DNA of 64,000 nucleotides from Castor canadensis (lineage: Eukaryota > Chordata > Mammalia > Rodentia > Castoridae), in assembly GCF_047511655.1 (NCBI RefSeq), contig NC_133390.1, positions 128,703,583 to 128,767,582 of the forward strand, read 5' to 3'. Below, one piece after another: positions 22,916-34,178 of the stretch (position 1 is the first letter of the stretch; each line of letters starts with the position of its first letter). Below the pieces are notes generated by a model. The model did not search any database, was not told the origin of the DNA, and was given only the letters and a program-made list of their open reading frames with translations. The translations under genes were made by a program, and so were the position numbers.

Positions 22916-23931
22916 AAGAGGAGGATCCAAGATGGCGAGGGAGACAGAGCCGGCAGACATCATGAGCTGACCCAGAGACCCTGCGGAGAAGCTGGAGACA
23001 CAGCTGACTGAGGTAAATCTCCAGGGAGAACCAAAAACACTGCACTCTAAATACTTAGGTTATGGAAGGCTTCTCCACGCCACTATCTAATAAAAGAACC
23101 GCTGGCCTGCCAAATCCCTGCCCTATAGGTCTGCAGTTCTGCTGCTCCTTTCTGCCAGGCTCTCTGCCCTTTGGGCTGAGCCAGGTCACAGCCCCATGCC
23201 AGACCCACACACAGTGGGAACCCGCCACTCGACCGTGCCGCTGGATCCACAACCATCGGGATCCCCGCCACCAGTCTGTGCTGGTCCCAGCCTGGACCGG
23301 TCCCACAGCTCACCAGGATACCCGACCCTCCCCCTGAGCCCACTGCCCTTCAGGCCCTGCTGAGCCCCAGCCACGCATGGGACCACGGACCCCCACCTCA
23401 CCCATCAGGCCCTGCCTGACTCCAGCTCCATGTGGAATGACTGGAACCCTGTGCCGCTGGGACAGGCACCATCCTGGTGTGAGACAGCCACACCCACGAG
23501 CCTGCCAGGAACCTCACACCCTGAGTGGAGCCAGCCCCAGCTCTACAGGCTTCCCAGATAAGCGCTCCACCAGGATCGCAGGGCTGCCACTAGAGGGCTC
23601 CAAGCGTGCCTAAGAGACACACACAGACTGGACTGGACACTAAAGAACTAAAGACAACTAAGCCTGCACTCCTACTGTTCCAGAACTGGTGATTATTTTT
23701 TCTCTCTTCTTTAAGGGTTTGGCACCCTGGTTTGCTGTTTGATCACCCACCATCTCTCCCATTTTTTTTCCCTTTATTTCTTTCTTTCCTTTTTTTTCTC
23801 TCTTCATATTATCTTCTCTTCACTTTCTTTTTTTTTGTCCTTTTCTCACGATTTTGTTATTATTAATATTGTAACTCAGCTAATACCAAATTACACATAG
23901 TCCAGGGATAGAAATGGTACCTAGTGGAAAT
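22916..23931 (+). promoter_or_regulatory. L1 5' UTR / internal promoter region
   Basis: GC-rich, in contrast to the AT-rich flanks. It opens with 'gaggatccaagatggcgagg', which contains a YY1-type site (ccaagatggcg, 22927-22937) placed near +10 as in human L1, where YY1 sets the start of transcription. A T-rich stretch (23696-23860) leads into ORF1. Short frames on both strands within 23055-23613 are not recognised as L1 proteins. Promoter activity is inferred from position and the motif. Confidence 0.8.
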
Positions 23932-25133
23932 ATGGGAAGGAAAAAAAGGGATGGAAAACATTATTCCCCCCAAAATAAAGTAGTACAGGATTTAGAGCAA
24001 AATGAAGAAAATGGATACCCAGACCCAGACTCCAAAAAAACAAAGATAAACTATACCAAGGAACCCAATGAAGAACACAAGAACACGCTGAAAGAAGAAA
24101 TTCTACAAGTAATTAATGAGAATTTCACAGAGATGCTACTAGACTTGGTCAACCAAAATGTACAGGAGGCACTGAAGAAATTCCAAGATGACAAAACTCA
24201 AGAATATCAGAAAACACAGAAACAAATAAATGAAATCATAGGAGCCCTAAACAAACACCAAACTGAAACAAAGATCACCATAAGCAGAGAGAGAAATGAA
24301 TTAAGGGCAAAAAATGACAGTATTAAGGAAGTAGTAACCCATGATATGGAAAACTTCAAAAAAAAAAGAATGGAACAGAAATACAAAACAAAATGGAAGG
24401 CCATTCCAGAAGAATAGAACAAACAGAAGCCAGAATCTCAGAACTTGAAGATGAAATGGAAATTAAAGGAAAAACTGAAGAACTATTAGTTAAACAACTC
24501 AAAACCTGTGAAAAGAAAATGCAGGAACTCACTGACTCCATCAAAAGACCAAACCTGAGAATCACAGGCATTGAAGAAGGAGAAGAGGTTCAAGCAAAAG
24601 GAATGCATAATATGTTCAACAAAATAATAACAGAAAATTTCCCAAACCTAGAGAAAACTATGCCCATTCAGGTACAGGAAACCTCCAGAACACCGAACAG
24701 ACCTGACCAAAATAGAGCTACCCCATAACATATCATCATTAAAGCAACAAATAAAGAGACTAGAGAAAGAATATTTAAGGCTGTAAGAGAGAAAAAACAA
24801 ATAACATACAAAAGTAAACCCATCAAAATCACAGCAGACTTCTCAACAGAAACATTAAAAGCAAGAAGAGCATGGGGTGAGATCTTCCAAGCACTGAATG
24901 AAAATAACTTCAATCCTAGGATACTTTACCCAGCAAAACTATCACTCAACATAGATGGAACAATAAAAGTTTTCCATGATAAGCAGAAATTAAAACAATA
25001 TATGACAACCAAGTCACAACTACAAAAGATTCTCCAAGGAATTCTGCACACAGATAACGAAAGCAAACAAAATGATGAAAGGGCAGGCAATACCAAACCA
25101 CAGGAGAAGAAAAGCCAAGAAAGTAAAGAGTAA
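23932..25133 (+). pseudogene. L1 ORF1 (RNA-binding protein), broken
   Basis: ORF1p is a trimeric RNA-binding chaperone that coats L1 RNA in the cytoplasm. The frame starts 'MGRKKRDGKHYSPQ' (an upstream Met at 23914 is also in frame) and shows a long heptad-rich coiled-coil region, an RRM segment with 'RPNLRITGIEEGEE' (about 24544-24585) and a C-terminal domain with 'ADFSTETLKARRAWGEIFQA'. The end is 'KSQESKE' and TAA at 25131-25133. Two lesions are visible: an indel in a 10-A run at 24358-24367 that shifts the frame, and an in-frame TAA at 24726-24728 where functional relatives have an amino acid after 'RATP'. The length of about 400 codons fits the family. Confidence 0.92.
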
Positions 25134-25200
25134 CATTGTTTCAGCTCCACATAATCAAACTTTTAACCAATAAAGACAACTACATGACAGGAATCACCAC

Positions 25201-28200
25201 ATGACAGTGATCACCACATACTTATCAATACTAACACTGAATGTTAATGGCCTAAATCCCCCCATCAAAAGACACCGAATGGCAAACTGGATTAAAAAAG
25301 AAGATCCAACAATCTGCTGCCTACAGGAGACCCACCTCATCGACAGAAATAAGAACTGGCTAAAAGTGAAAGGCAGGAAGAAAATTTACTAAGCCAATGG
25401 TCCCCCAAAACAGGCAGGAGTAACCTTACTTATCTAGGAGAAAGTAGACATCAAACCTACATTGATCAAATGAGATAAAGAAGGACACTCCACACTAATA
25501 AAAGGTGAAATACACCAAAAGGAAATAACAATTATCAATCTATATGCACTCAATGTCAATGCACCCAATTTCATCAAACATACTCTGAAGGACCTAAAAC
25601 ATATATAAACTCCAACACAGTGATCGTGGGAGACCTTAATACTCCCCTATCACCAATAGATAGGTCATTCAAACAAAAAATCAAGAAATTCTAGAACTAA
25701 ACCACACCATAGATCAAATGGACCTAGCTGATGTCTACAGACTATTTCATCCAACTTCTGCACAATACACATTCTTCTCAGCGGCTTATGGAACCTTCTC
25801 AGAAATTGATCATATCTTAGGGCACAAAGCAAACCTCAACAAATATAAGAAAATAGAAATAATCCCATGCATTCTATCTGACCACAATGCATTAAAACTT
25901 GAAATTGACAACAAAAAGGGCAGTAAAAAACATGTAAAGAATTGGAAGCTGAACAACACATTGCTCAATGTAGAATGGGTCATTGATGAAATAAAAAAGG
26001 AAATTAAAAGGTTCCTGGAAGTTAAAGAAAATGAAAACATGACCTACCAGAACCTGTGGGACACAGCAAAGGCAGTCCTAAGAGGAAAGTTTATAGCCAT
26101 GAATGCATATATTAAAAGGATAGAAAGATCTCAAATCAATGACCTAATACTGCAGCTCAAACTCCTAGAAAAAACAAGAACAAGCAAATCCCAAAACAAG
26201 CAGAATGAAAGAAATAATTAAAATAATGGCTGGAATCAATGAAATAGAAACCAAAAAAATCATACAAAGAATCAATGAAACAAAAAGCTGGTTCTTTGAA
26301 AAAATAAATAAGAATGACAGACCCCTGGCAAACCTAACTAAAATGAGGAGAGAAAAAACCCAAATCAGTAAAATCAGAAATGCAAAAGGGGAGATAACAA
26401 CAAATACCACGGAAATCCAGGAAATCATCAGAGTCTACTTTGAGAGCCTATACTCTAATAAATTTGAAAATCTTGAAGAAATGCACAGATTTCTAGAAAC
26501 TTACAACCACCCAAAACTGACCCAAGAAGATATTAATCACCTGAATAGATCTATAACACAAAAAGAAATTGAAGCAGCAATCAGTCTCCCAAAAAAGAAA
26601 AGTCCAGGACCCAATAGATTCACTGCTGAATTCTATCAGATGTTTAAAGGAGATGTAATACCAACTTTCCTTAGACTGTTCCATGAAATAGAAAGGGAAG
26701 GAAAACTGCCTAACACATTTTATGAAGCCAGTATTACACTTATCCCAAAACCAGGCAAAGACACCTCCAAAAAGGAGAACCATAGGCCAATCTCCTTAAT
26801 GAACACTGATGCAAAAATCCTCAATAAAATAATGGCAAACTGAATTCAACAACATATCAAAAAGATCATTCACCACAACCAAGTAGGCTTCATCCCAGGA
26901 AGGCAGGGGTGGTTCAACATATGAAAATCAATAAACGTAATAAACCACATTAACAGAAGCAAAGACAAAAACCACTTGATCATCACAATAGATGCAGAAA
27001 AAGCCTTTGATAAGATCCAACACCATTTCATGATAAAAGCTCTAAGAAAACTAGGAATAGAAGGAATGTACTTCAACATTGAAAAGGCTATTTATGATAA
27101 ACCTACAGCCAACATCATACTTAATGGTGAAAAACTGAAACCATTCCCTCTAAAATCAGGAACAAGACAAAGGTGACCACTATCCCCACTCCTATTCAAC
27201 ATAGTACTGGAATTCCTAGCCAGAGCAATTAAGCAAGAAGAAGAAATAAAAGGAATACAAATAGGTAAAGAAACTGTCAAAATATCCTTATTTGCAGATG
27301 ATATGATCCTATGCCTTAAAGACCTAAAAAACTCCACTCAAAAACTCTCAGACACCATAAACAGCTACAGTAAACTGGCAGGATACAAAATCAACCTACA
27401 AAAATCATTAGCGTTTCTATACAGCAACAATGAACAAACTGAGAAGGAATATATGGAAACAATTCCATTCACAATAGCCCTCAAAAAATCAAATACCTAG
27501 GGACAAATTTAACAAAAGATGTGAATGAACTCTACAAGGAGAATTACAAACTCCTGAAGAAAGATCGAGGAAGATTACAGAAGATGGAAAGATCTCCCCT
27601 GCTCATGGACCGGTAGAATCAACATAGTAAAAATGGCTATACTACTGAAAGCAATCTACAGATTTAATGCAATTCCCATCAAAATTCCAGTGACTTTCAT
27701 CACAGAGATTGAAAAATCTACTCTAAAGTTCATTTGGAAACACAAGAGACTGCGAATAGCCAAGGCAATACTCAGCAAAAAAAGCAATGCTGGAGGTATC
27801 ACAATACCCAACTTCAAACTATATTACAAAGCAATAGCAATAAAAACATCATGGTACTGGCATAAAAGCAGACATGAAAACCAGTGGAACAGAATAGAGG
27901 ACTCAGATATGAATCCACACAACTATACCCACCTCATTTTTGACAAAGGTGCCTAAAACATACAATGGAGAATAGACAGCCTCTTCAACAAATGTTGCTG
28001 GGAAAAGTGGTTATCTGTTTGCAAGAAACTGAAACTAGATCCATGTCTGTCACCCTATACTAGTATCAACTTAAAATGTATCAAGGACCTAAATATCAGA
28101 CCTGAAGCTCTGAAGTTACTATAGAAAGGAGCAGGAAACACTCTGGAACTAATAGATATAGGCAAAGACTTTCTCAATAGAAGCCCAGCAGCTGAGCAAC

Positions 28201-29016
28201 TAAGAGAAAGAATGGACAAATGGGACTTCATAAAATTAAAAAGCTTCTGCTCAACAAAAGAAATGGTCTCTAAACTGAAGAGACCACCCACAGAGTGGCA
28301 GAAAATATTTGCCAGCTATACATCAGACAAAGGACTGATAACCAGAATATAGAGGGAACTTAAGAAACTAAACTCTCCTAAAATCAATGAACCAATTAAA
28401 AAATGGGCAACTGAACTAAACAGAACTTTCTCAAAAGAAAAAATTCAAATGACCAAAAAACACATGAAAAAATGCTCACCAATCCTAGCCATAAAGGAAA
28501 TGCAAATCAAAACCACACTAAGATTCCACCTCACCCCTGTTACAATAGCCATCATCAAAACACCATCAACAACAGGTGTTGGCAAGGATGTGGGGAAAAA
28601 GGAACCCTAATCCACTGCTGGTGGGAATGCAAACTTGTATAACTACTCTGGAAAAAAATTTGGAGACTCCTTAAATATCTAAACATAGACCTGCCATATG
28701 ATCCAGCAATCCCACTCCTGGGGATATACCCAAAGGAATGCAACACAGATTACTCCAGAGGTACCTGCACACCCATGTTTATTGTGGTGCTATTCACAAT
28801 AGCCAAGTTATGGAAACATCCAAGATGCCCTACTATTGATGAATGGATTTGAAAATGTGGTACTTGTACACAATGGAATTTTACTCAGCCATGAAGAAGA
28901 ATGAAATCTTATCATTTGCAGGTAAATGGATAGAACTAGAGAGCATCATTCTGAGCGAGGTCAGCCAAGCTCAGAAGACAAAAAATCGTATGTTCTCCCT
29001 CATATGCAGACTTTAG
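25201..29016 (+). pseudogene. L1 ORF2 (endonuclease/reverse transcriptase), broken
   Basis: ORF2p nicks target DNA with an APE-type endonuclease and copies L1 RNA with its reverse transcriptase. Start: 'MTVITTYLSILTLNVNGLN'. Endonuclease landmarks: 'CCLQETHL', '[17 protein letters not shown]', 'EIDHILGH' and 'SDHNALKLE' (25718-26010). RT landmarks: '[14 protein letters not shown]', '[10 protein letters not shown]', '[19 protein letters not shown]', '[14 protein letters not shown]' and F-A-D-D-M-I at 27291-27308. The C-terminus ends 'MFSLICRL' with TAG at 29014-29016. Stops occur at 25390, 25435 and 25473, near 25605, at 26841, near 26920, at 27174 and near 27497, with several frame changes. 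The expected first cysteines near 28570 are degraded by a frameshift. Confidence 0.93.
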
Positions 29017-29476
29017 ATCTAGGGCAAATGCAGCAGTGTGGTTGGATTGGGACCACATGACAAGGGGAGAGCACATATGGGTGATATAGAAATAGGTAGG
29101 AAACCCAAGACATAAAAGTGGTGGTGTCCCAACTTCAGAGGCGCTAATACAGAAACCTTAAAGCAACAGAGGTTATCATGAGAAGGGGATCAGTACCCAG
29201 GGTAAAGATCAGTTAGAGATGAATCAACATGGGTCATAACACGTGTACATGAAAGCAATGCTAGGAATATTTCTGTATAGCTATCCTCAACTCAACTAGC
29301 AAAAACGTTTTGTCTTCCTTATTAGGCCTGTGTCTTTTCTTCAACAAAACTAGTGATAAAGGCAGAACAGGACCTGCCTGGAACTGAGGGGTAAAGGGGG
29401 AGAGGGTGGGGGAGGGGGGCAGGGGGGAGAAATGACCCAAACAATGTATGCACATGTGAACAAAAGAATAAAAAAA
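29017..29476 (+). other. L1 3' UTR with G-rich tract
   Basis: Non-coding L1 end. A G-rich block at 29386-29432 contains several runs of three or more G separated by short loops, followed by 'gagaaatgacccaaac', 'tgtatgcacatgtgaa' and an A-rich tail. G-rich 3' UTR tracts able to form quadruplexes are a known L1 trait. The same block occurs in all young copies in this window. Confidence 0.88.
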
Positions 29477-29589
29477 AGAAAAAAAGTAAGAAATAATTTA
29501 TTTATTCATCAGGTGTTTGTTGAGTACTGTGATGTACTATGTTACTGTTCCCAATTTGAAAGGACTAATATATTCCTGCTCATTGCCAT

Positions 29590-29965
29590 GTGATTTACAG
29601 AGCTTCCCAGTAGGAAGAATATGCCACCCATGGTTATTAGAATTAAGCTTATGATTTCCTTTGGCCAGTGGATTCTGAGCAGAAGTGCTGTGCTAAATCT
29701 GAACAGAAGAGTTAAGAGTAGATTTTATATGTGACTTTGCCATTATCCTCTTCATTCTGCCAGGAGAAAAGATGTTACAGACAGAATCTGCTCATAAGTA
29801 AGTATTCTGGGGAAAAAGTGATCTACAGAGAGATACAGCTGTTTTGCAGATCCTCAGCCTCCCTGTAGGCAACGCATCATGTGATGGAGAAATGAGTTCT
29901 GGTTGGTCAGAGCAACTGAGACCATGAGTTATTTGTTACAGCAGTATAACCAATAAAATTTGAGT
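29590..29965 (+). repeat. old interspersed repeat, family not assigned
   Basis: 'cctttggccagtggattctg', 'agagttaagagtagatttt' and 'ttacagcagtataaccaat' follow the order of an old mammalian repeat that also appears at 62375-62765 ('ctttggctgatggaatgtta', 'agactgtgtgagtagagg'). I cannot name the family securely. Confidence 0.45.
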
Positions 29966-30104
29966 AATAAAAATTCTTATGAGCTTCTGGTTACTTTGTG
30001 AAGTGCTTGAAAATTAGCCACCATGGATCATGGCCTTCATGGAACTTACAGTGCAGTGTAAGTCATCTTAGGAAACTTTAGATGCCAAAAGTCTGATAAA
30101 GAAA

Positions 30105-30108
30105 ATAT

Positions 30109-30151
<43 letters not shown>
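30105..30151. repeat. (TA)n microsatellite
   Basis: Nearly pure TA run of about 23 units with one TG interruption. Confidence 0.95.
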
Positions 30152-30454
30152 CCTCAAATATATAATAATTTAGATTCATATATTCTTATGGAAAATTACA
30201 TAGAAGCACTAATAACACAACTGAAATATGGATACAAATATGTTTTTATGAATAAAGAAATGTGATTTACATAGAATTGGTAATGAGCTTTGAAAGTGCA
30301 GAACTTCCCTAATTCATTTATTCACTCAATAAATAATTATTAAATGCAGGTGATATTATTTTCCTAAAGAAATCAAGAAATTTATCTAGAAAACTATTAG
30401 GACTAACATAAGAGCTTCTTACCATGGCTAGTAGCAAAAATAAATATAAAACAC

Positions 30455-30560
30455 CATTAGTCAGGCATGTGGCACAAGTCTGTAAGCCCAGCACTAGTTA
30501 AAGGCCAACTTGGCTACATAGGAAGATCTTCTCTCAAAATACCAAACCCTTCCCAACAAT
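30455..30560 (+). repeat. diverged B1 SINE
   Basis: 'gtcaggcatgtggcacaagt', 'aagcccagcactagtt', 'aaggccaacttggctacat' and an A-rich end follow the B1 (7SL-derived) order with internal loss. The ERV LTR at 30574 lies just beyond its tail. Confidence 0.65.
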
Positions 30561-30573
30561 GAACAACAAGGAC

Positions 30574-30921
30574 TGTTGAGGTTAACAGTGAGGACAGCCA
30601 TGTTAGGACCAGATCCTCTCCCTGCTTGCAGGTGGCTTACTGGAAACTCCCCACCTCCCTAGATGGGTGCCAAGGACAGCTGAGCAGATAGTCACCTAAC
30701 TATAACTTATCTTTCTTGGTTGCCCAGCAACAGTATTCCTTTGTAACCTTCCTGGTACTTTTCCACTAGCCGCCTATATCTAGCCCAAGCCTGTGTGTGA
30801 CAGTGGGCTCTAGCTCTCTTGCTGGGGTCCCCCTCCCCAGGGCTCCTGCCTGAACAATAAACCCTGTGCTGGTGTTTGAGCTGTCTCTCTGCCTCTTCTA
30901 TGCCTCTTTCATTTTCTAACA
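30574..30921 (+). mobile_element. endogenous retrovirus LTR (class II-like)
   Basis: A 348-bp unit starting 'tgttgaggttaacag' and ending '...ttctaaca', i.e. TG...CA ends. It holds a polyadenylation signal (aataaa, about 30856-30861) about 65 bp before the end and a TATA-like 'ctataact' upstream (about 30697). It is followed directly by a primer-binding-site-like sequence. The possible 5-bp flank duplication is aggac/agaac (4 of 5). No gag, pol or env sequence follows; only about 160 bp of leader remains. Confidence 0.75.
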
Positions 30922-30923
30922 TT

Positions 30924-30941
30924 TGGTGCTGAAACCTGAGA
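30924..30941 (+). promoter_or_regulatory. retroviral primer-binding site
   Basis: 'tggtgctgaaacctgaga' directly after the LTR matches the complement of the tRNA-Phe 3' end at 15 of 18 positions, as known for IAP-type class II elements. This supports the LTR call and its orientation. Confidence 0.65.
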
Positions 30942-31035
30942 GAGAGTTTTGAGCAGAGAGGAATACCTGTCATCCCCAAAGCACCTGAACTCTTCCCCTC
31001 TCTCTCTCTCTCTCTCTCTTTCCTCCTTCTTTCCC

Positions 31036-31118
31036 TCCTCACTGTTAACCCCAACATTACCTGCAAAGGGGGAGGGAGGCTGGTCCTAACATGGCTGTCC
31101 TCACTGTTAACACCAACA
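31036..31118 (-). repeat. inverted copies of the LTR 5' terminus
   Basis: 31080-31118 is the reverse complement of 30574-30612 with 37 of 39 bases equal. A second, shorter inverted copy of the first ~20 bp lies at 31036-31055. Thus the element ends in its own inverted LTR beginning rather than in internal retroviral sequence. Confidence 0.85.
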
Positions 31119-31124
31119 AGAACA

Positions 31125-32030
31125 ATAAGCAAAACATCATTAGTTTTCATGTATATTTGCAGACATAAGTAGGGAAAATCTCTACTACCATAACAACATT
31201 ATATTGTATCCAGGAATGCAGTTACCAAGGAAGGGAAGACATATAAGACACAAAGGACACATAAGGGACATATAACGGGTGCAATGATTGCTGTGAGGAT
31301 CCTCATTTTCACCAGGGTAATGTAAGGAGAGCCTGAGGTTCACAGATAGCGAATAACTTGCCCAAGACTTCAATGCCAGCAACCAGGGAAGTGAGAATCT
31401 GAAACCTAACCTCTCAGACTATGCTTTTTTCATGATTTCATATAGCACCAACCTACTAAGAAACAAAACAGAGGTGTTTTAGAATAAAGGTAACTTTGAA
31501 CTATAGAATTCCACAGGGAAAGATAAAGGATATGTCCTGGCTCTGTGGGACAAATGTTGTGTGTTAACTCAGGCCTCCTGGAAGTTTTCTTCTCCATTAT
31601 CTCTTTCATGGATAACCCCGGGTATCATTCAAACCATCTAGGATCTGGCAGAATTGCTGTCCTCAATGAAAAGCAGCTTTATTCAAAGTTTCAAGAAGTA
31701 CTTTCTCTGGATCCTCAGACTCCAAAGCCCTTCTGTGATGGATCCCAGAGCAACCACCATACCCTTGAGGGCTACTATTGGCATGCCTTTGTTTGTGGTC
31801 TTGCTGGGATTTGCCATGTAGATGGGAAGTCAAGAAACTGTGCTTCTCATGCCTTGGTGATGTGGGACAACCCTTTCTAATCCATGCTGCTTCTAATCCG
31901 TTATGTTTATTTAGCATCACTCTGTACTGCCCCTAAGGCCTTCCTGGTCACTTTCAGTGCTTTGGATACTCTGGCCCAAAAGACCAGGGCTCTTGATACC
32001 TAGTGTTGTAGATATTTTTGTGTTTCTCAA
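31125..32030. other. no recognisable feature
   Basis: Unassigned sequence. Opposing frames at 31545-31920 have no known domain. Confidence 0.4.
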
Positions 32031-32627
32031 ATACAGCAAGCCAGATAAGTCAGTTTTTAACTGGCAAGCAAACATTGTACATATTTATGATATAAGGGTA
32101 ATGTGTTGACACATATATAAATTGTGGAATCACTAAATCTAGCTATTTAGCATATGCAGTATCTCATACACTTATCTTTTTGTGATGATAACCTTAAAAT
32201 CTACTTTTAGAATTTTTCAAGTGTATAATATGCTGTTATTAACTGTAGTCACCATATCTTAGAGTAGATTCTCCAAACTTATTACTCATAACTGAAATTT
32301 TGGTAATTTGACCAATGTTTTCACCAATCCCCATATTTGTCTGCCCCTGGTAACTACCACTTCACTCTGCTTCTTTGAGTTCTTCAATATGTCTTTCTGT
32401 GCCTGACCTATTTCACTTAGCATAATATCCTCTGGATTCACCCATGTTGTCAAATGATAGGATTTCCTTCCTTTTACATGCCAAATAGTATATTATTATG
32501 TATGTATATCACATTTTCTTTATACATGCATCCATTTATAGACCCTCATCACTATTTCCCTGATTTCACTATACAAATAATACTGTAGTAAACACGGGAG
32601 TGCAGATGTATTTTTGACATACTGATT

Positions 32628-33055
32628 TTATTTTTTTATTAGGATGTATTTGTACATAGTGGGGGATTCAAAGTGACAATTCTGATTAGACTTATATTGT
32701 ACATTTGTCTCTCTCCCTCAGTGCCCTCCCTTGCCCCACTTAAGGCAATTGCAAGAGGTTTCTTTGTTTTATTTCACATAGATATATGAAGTCCATCAAC
32801 CATATACCCTTACCTTAATCTCCTTCATTCATCCCCCAACACTAATATTCCCTCCCTTACTGTACTTATTTTACAGTCCTATCTTTCATTATTAATATTT
32901 AAGTTGATATATGGCCACTATGTGTATACTTTTCTTTGGTCCATTTAATCCCTTCCATTACTCTCCTTTACACCTTTACCTCCCACCCTCTATTTTCAAC
33001 AGCTTTCAATACATATCCTTATATCTTCTACCTTCACAGATCTTATGTTTCTCCT
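32628..33055 (-). mobile_element. younger L1 3' UTR piece inside old L1
   Basis: 'tttttattaggatgtatttg', 'gggggattcaaagtgacaat' and C/T-rich sequence break the old L1 between 'gacatactgattt' and 'ctcctttagatatatac', which are adjacent in intact old L1. The segment resembles, in antisense, the 3' UTR of a middle-aged rodent L1. A clear target duplication was not found. Confidence 0.6.
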
Positions 33056-33177
33056 TTAGATATATACTCAGAGACTGGATCAGATGGAGTCTTATTTTTA
33101 ATTTTTTGAGAATCTCCATTAGCCTAGTCTCTATAATGGCTATAGTATACATTCATACTGATAATGAGGAAGGGTTT

Positions 33178-34178
33178 TGTCATGAGTGAGATGTCAGAAA
33201 CATAGATAGACATGTTTGGGCCTCTCCACAATGTCAGCATTTATTGACTAACAATAAATTCACAAGCTATGTCAAATTCATTGGTGTTAATTCACCAAGT
33301 ACTATTGATCTCACTTGGTAGCCATGAGTCATTGGGAAACAGCTTCTTTTATTTCAATCTTAATTACTAATATTAACTCTCAAATCACACATTACACTTC
33401 ACAATGATATATAAGTTACAGAATGACTAAGAAAGTGTTAAAGCAGGACTATAGTGTTCAAATAGGCCTTGCTGATGCAGATGCAAAGAGAGTCACTGCA
33501 GGTGGCTAAATAAGATTTTAACATAAGAAGCCCAGCCACAGAGCTGTTGTGGTGCAGTGGCTTGAAAGTGCAGAGGTAGTTCAAGGTGCAATGCTGGTTT
33601 AAGGTGCAGCACTGGCTCCAGGCTTACAGGTTCTGCATGGATGGAAACTACAAAGGGTCACGTAAAGCAGAGTGGTTTTGCTGAGCTGAAGTTCCATGGA
33701 CAGAGTTGGAAGTCCATTCACTGTCAATTTATGATGCATGTACTGGGTGGTCTGATGATGGGTTGGTGGGTTGCCACCACACCCCAGTGTTAGGTGCTTG
33801 TCCTTTTATATGGTCCAGATGAGGGGATTACACCATTTATTGGTCTGGTGTTGATAAACTCATGGGCCTTAGTTTTCTGAAATGGGGCTTAGTATACCCA
33901 TGTGTCCATGCAGTTTGATAAGTTCATAGGCAGTAATATTTTGTTTGCATAAATCAGTTATTTATCTGTCTTTCCCATGATTTGTGCCGGACAGATGGTA
34001 GTTGTTTACTTGTACTAACAAGATGTAGATTCAGTCTACAAATGCTTCAGCATTTATACTCAAAATGGAGAAAACTTGTTTTATAAAATGGAGTAACTCA
34101 GGGCCAGACACAGCCTGAAAACTACTATTCTATACAATATGGAGTAATTGTGGAGCAGGACACACTCTGATTTCCACA
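33178..34178 (-). mobile_element. solo LTR, ~1.0 kb
   Basis: On the minus strand the unit begins 'tgtggaaatcagag' and ends 'ctcactcatgaca' (TG...CA). It carries a TATA-like 'catataaaagg' (about 33801-33811 on the plus strand) and polyadenylation signals near its end. The plus-strand flanks ggttt (33173-33177) and ggttc (34179-34183) agree at 4 of 5 positions, and old L1 sequence resumes exactly after it. No internal retroviral sequence or second LTR is present, so it is a recombined solo LTR. Family not named; a 5-bp duplication suits class I or III. Confidence 0.75.

Larger units (their letters stand above)
22916..29476 (+). mobile_element. structurally full-length L1 retrotransposon
   Basis: A 6.56-kb element with a GC-rich 5' UTR of about 1 kb, ORF1, a short inter-ORF spacer, ORF2 spanning 1,272 codon lengths, a 460-bp 3' UTR with a G-rich tract and an A-rich tail. 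An exact 13-bp target duplication flanks it. L1 elements move by target-primed reverse transcription using the ORF1 RNA-binding protein and the ORF2 endonuclease/reverse transcriptase. Here both ORFs carry stops and frameshifts, so the copy is complete in layout but almost certainly immobile. Its ORF2 shows more stops than the 18.8-kb copy, suggesting greater age or lack of selection since insertion. Confidence 0.96.

Noticed and set aside
23055..23613. Antisense and sense frames in the L1 5' UTR as an ORF0-like gene
   Set aside because: GC-rich DNA yields long frames by chance. No similarity to a known ORF0 could be established, and several frames overlap.
30707..31150. 147-codon minus-strand frame
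   Set aside because: It is antisense to the ERV LTR, primer site and CT-rich leader; the Arg/Glu-rich part is just the CT repeat.
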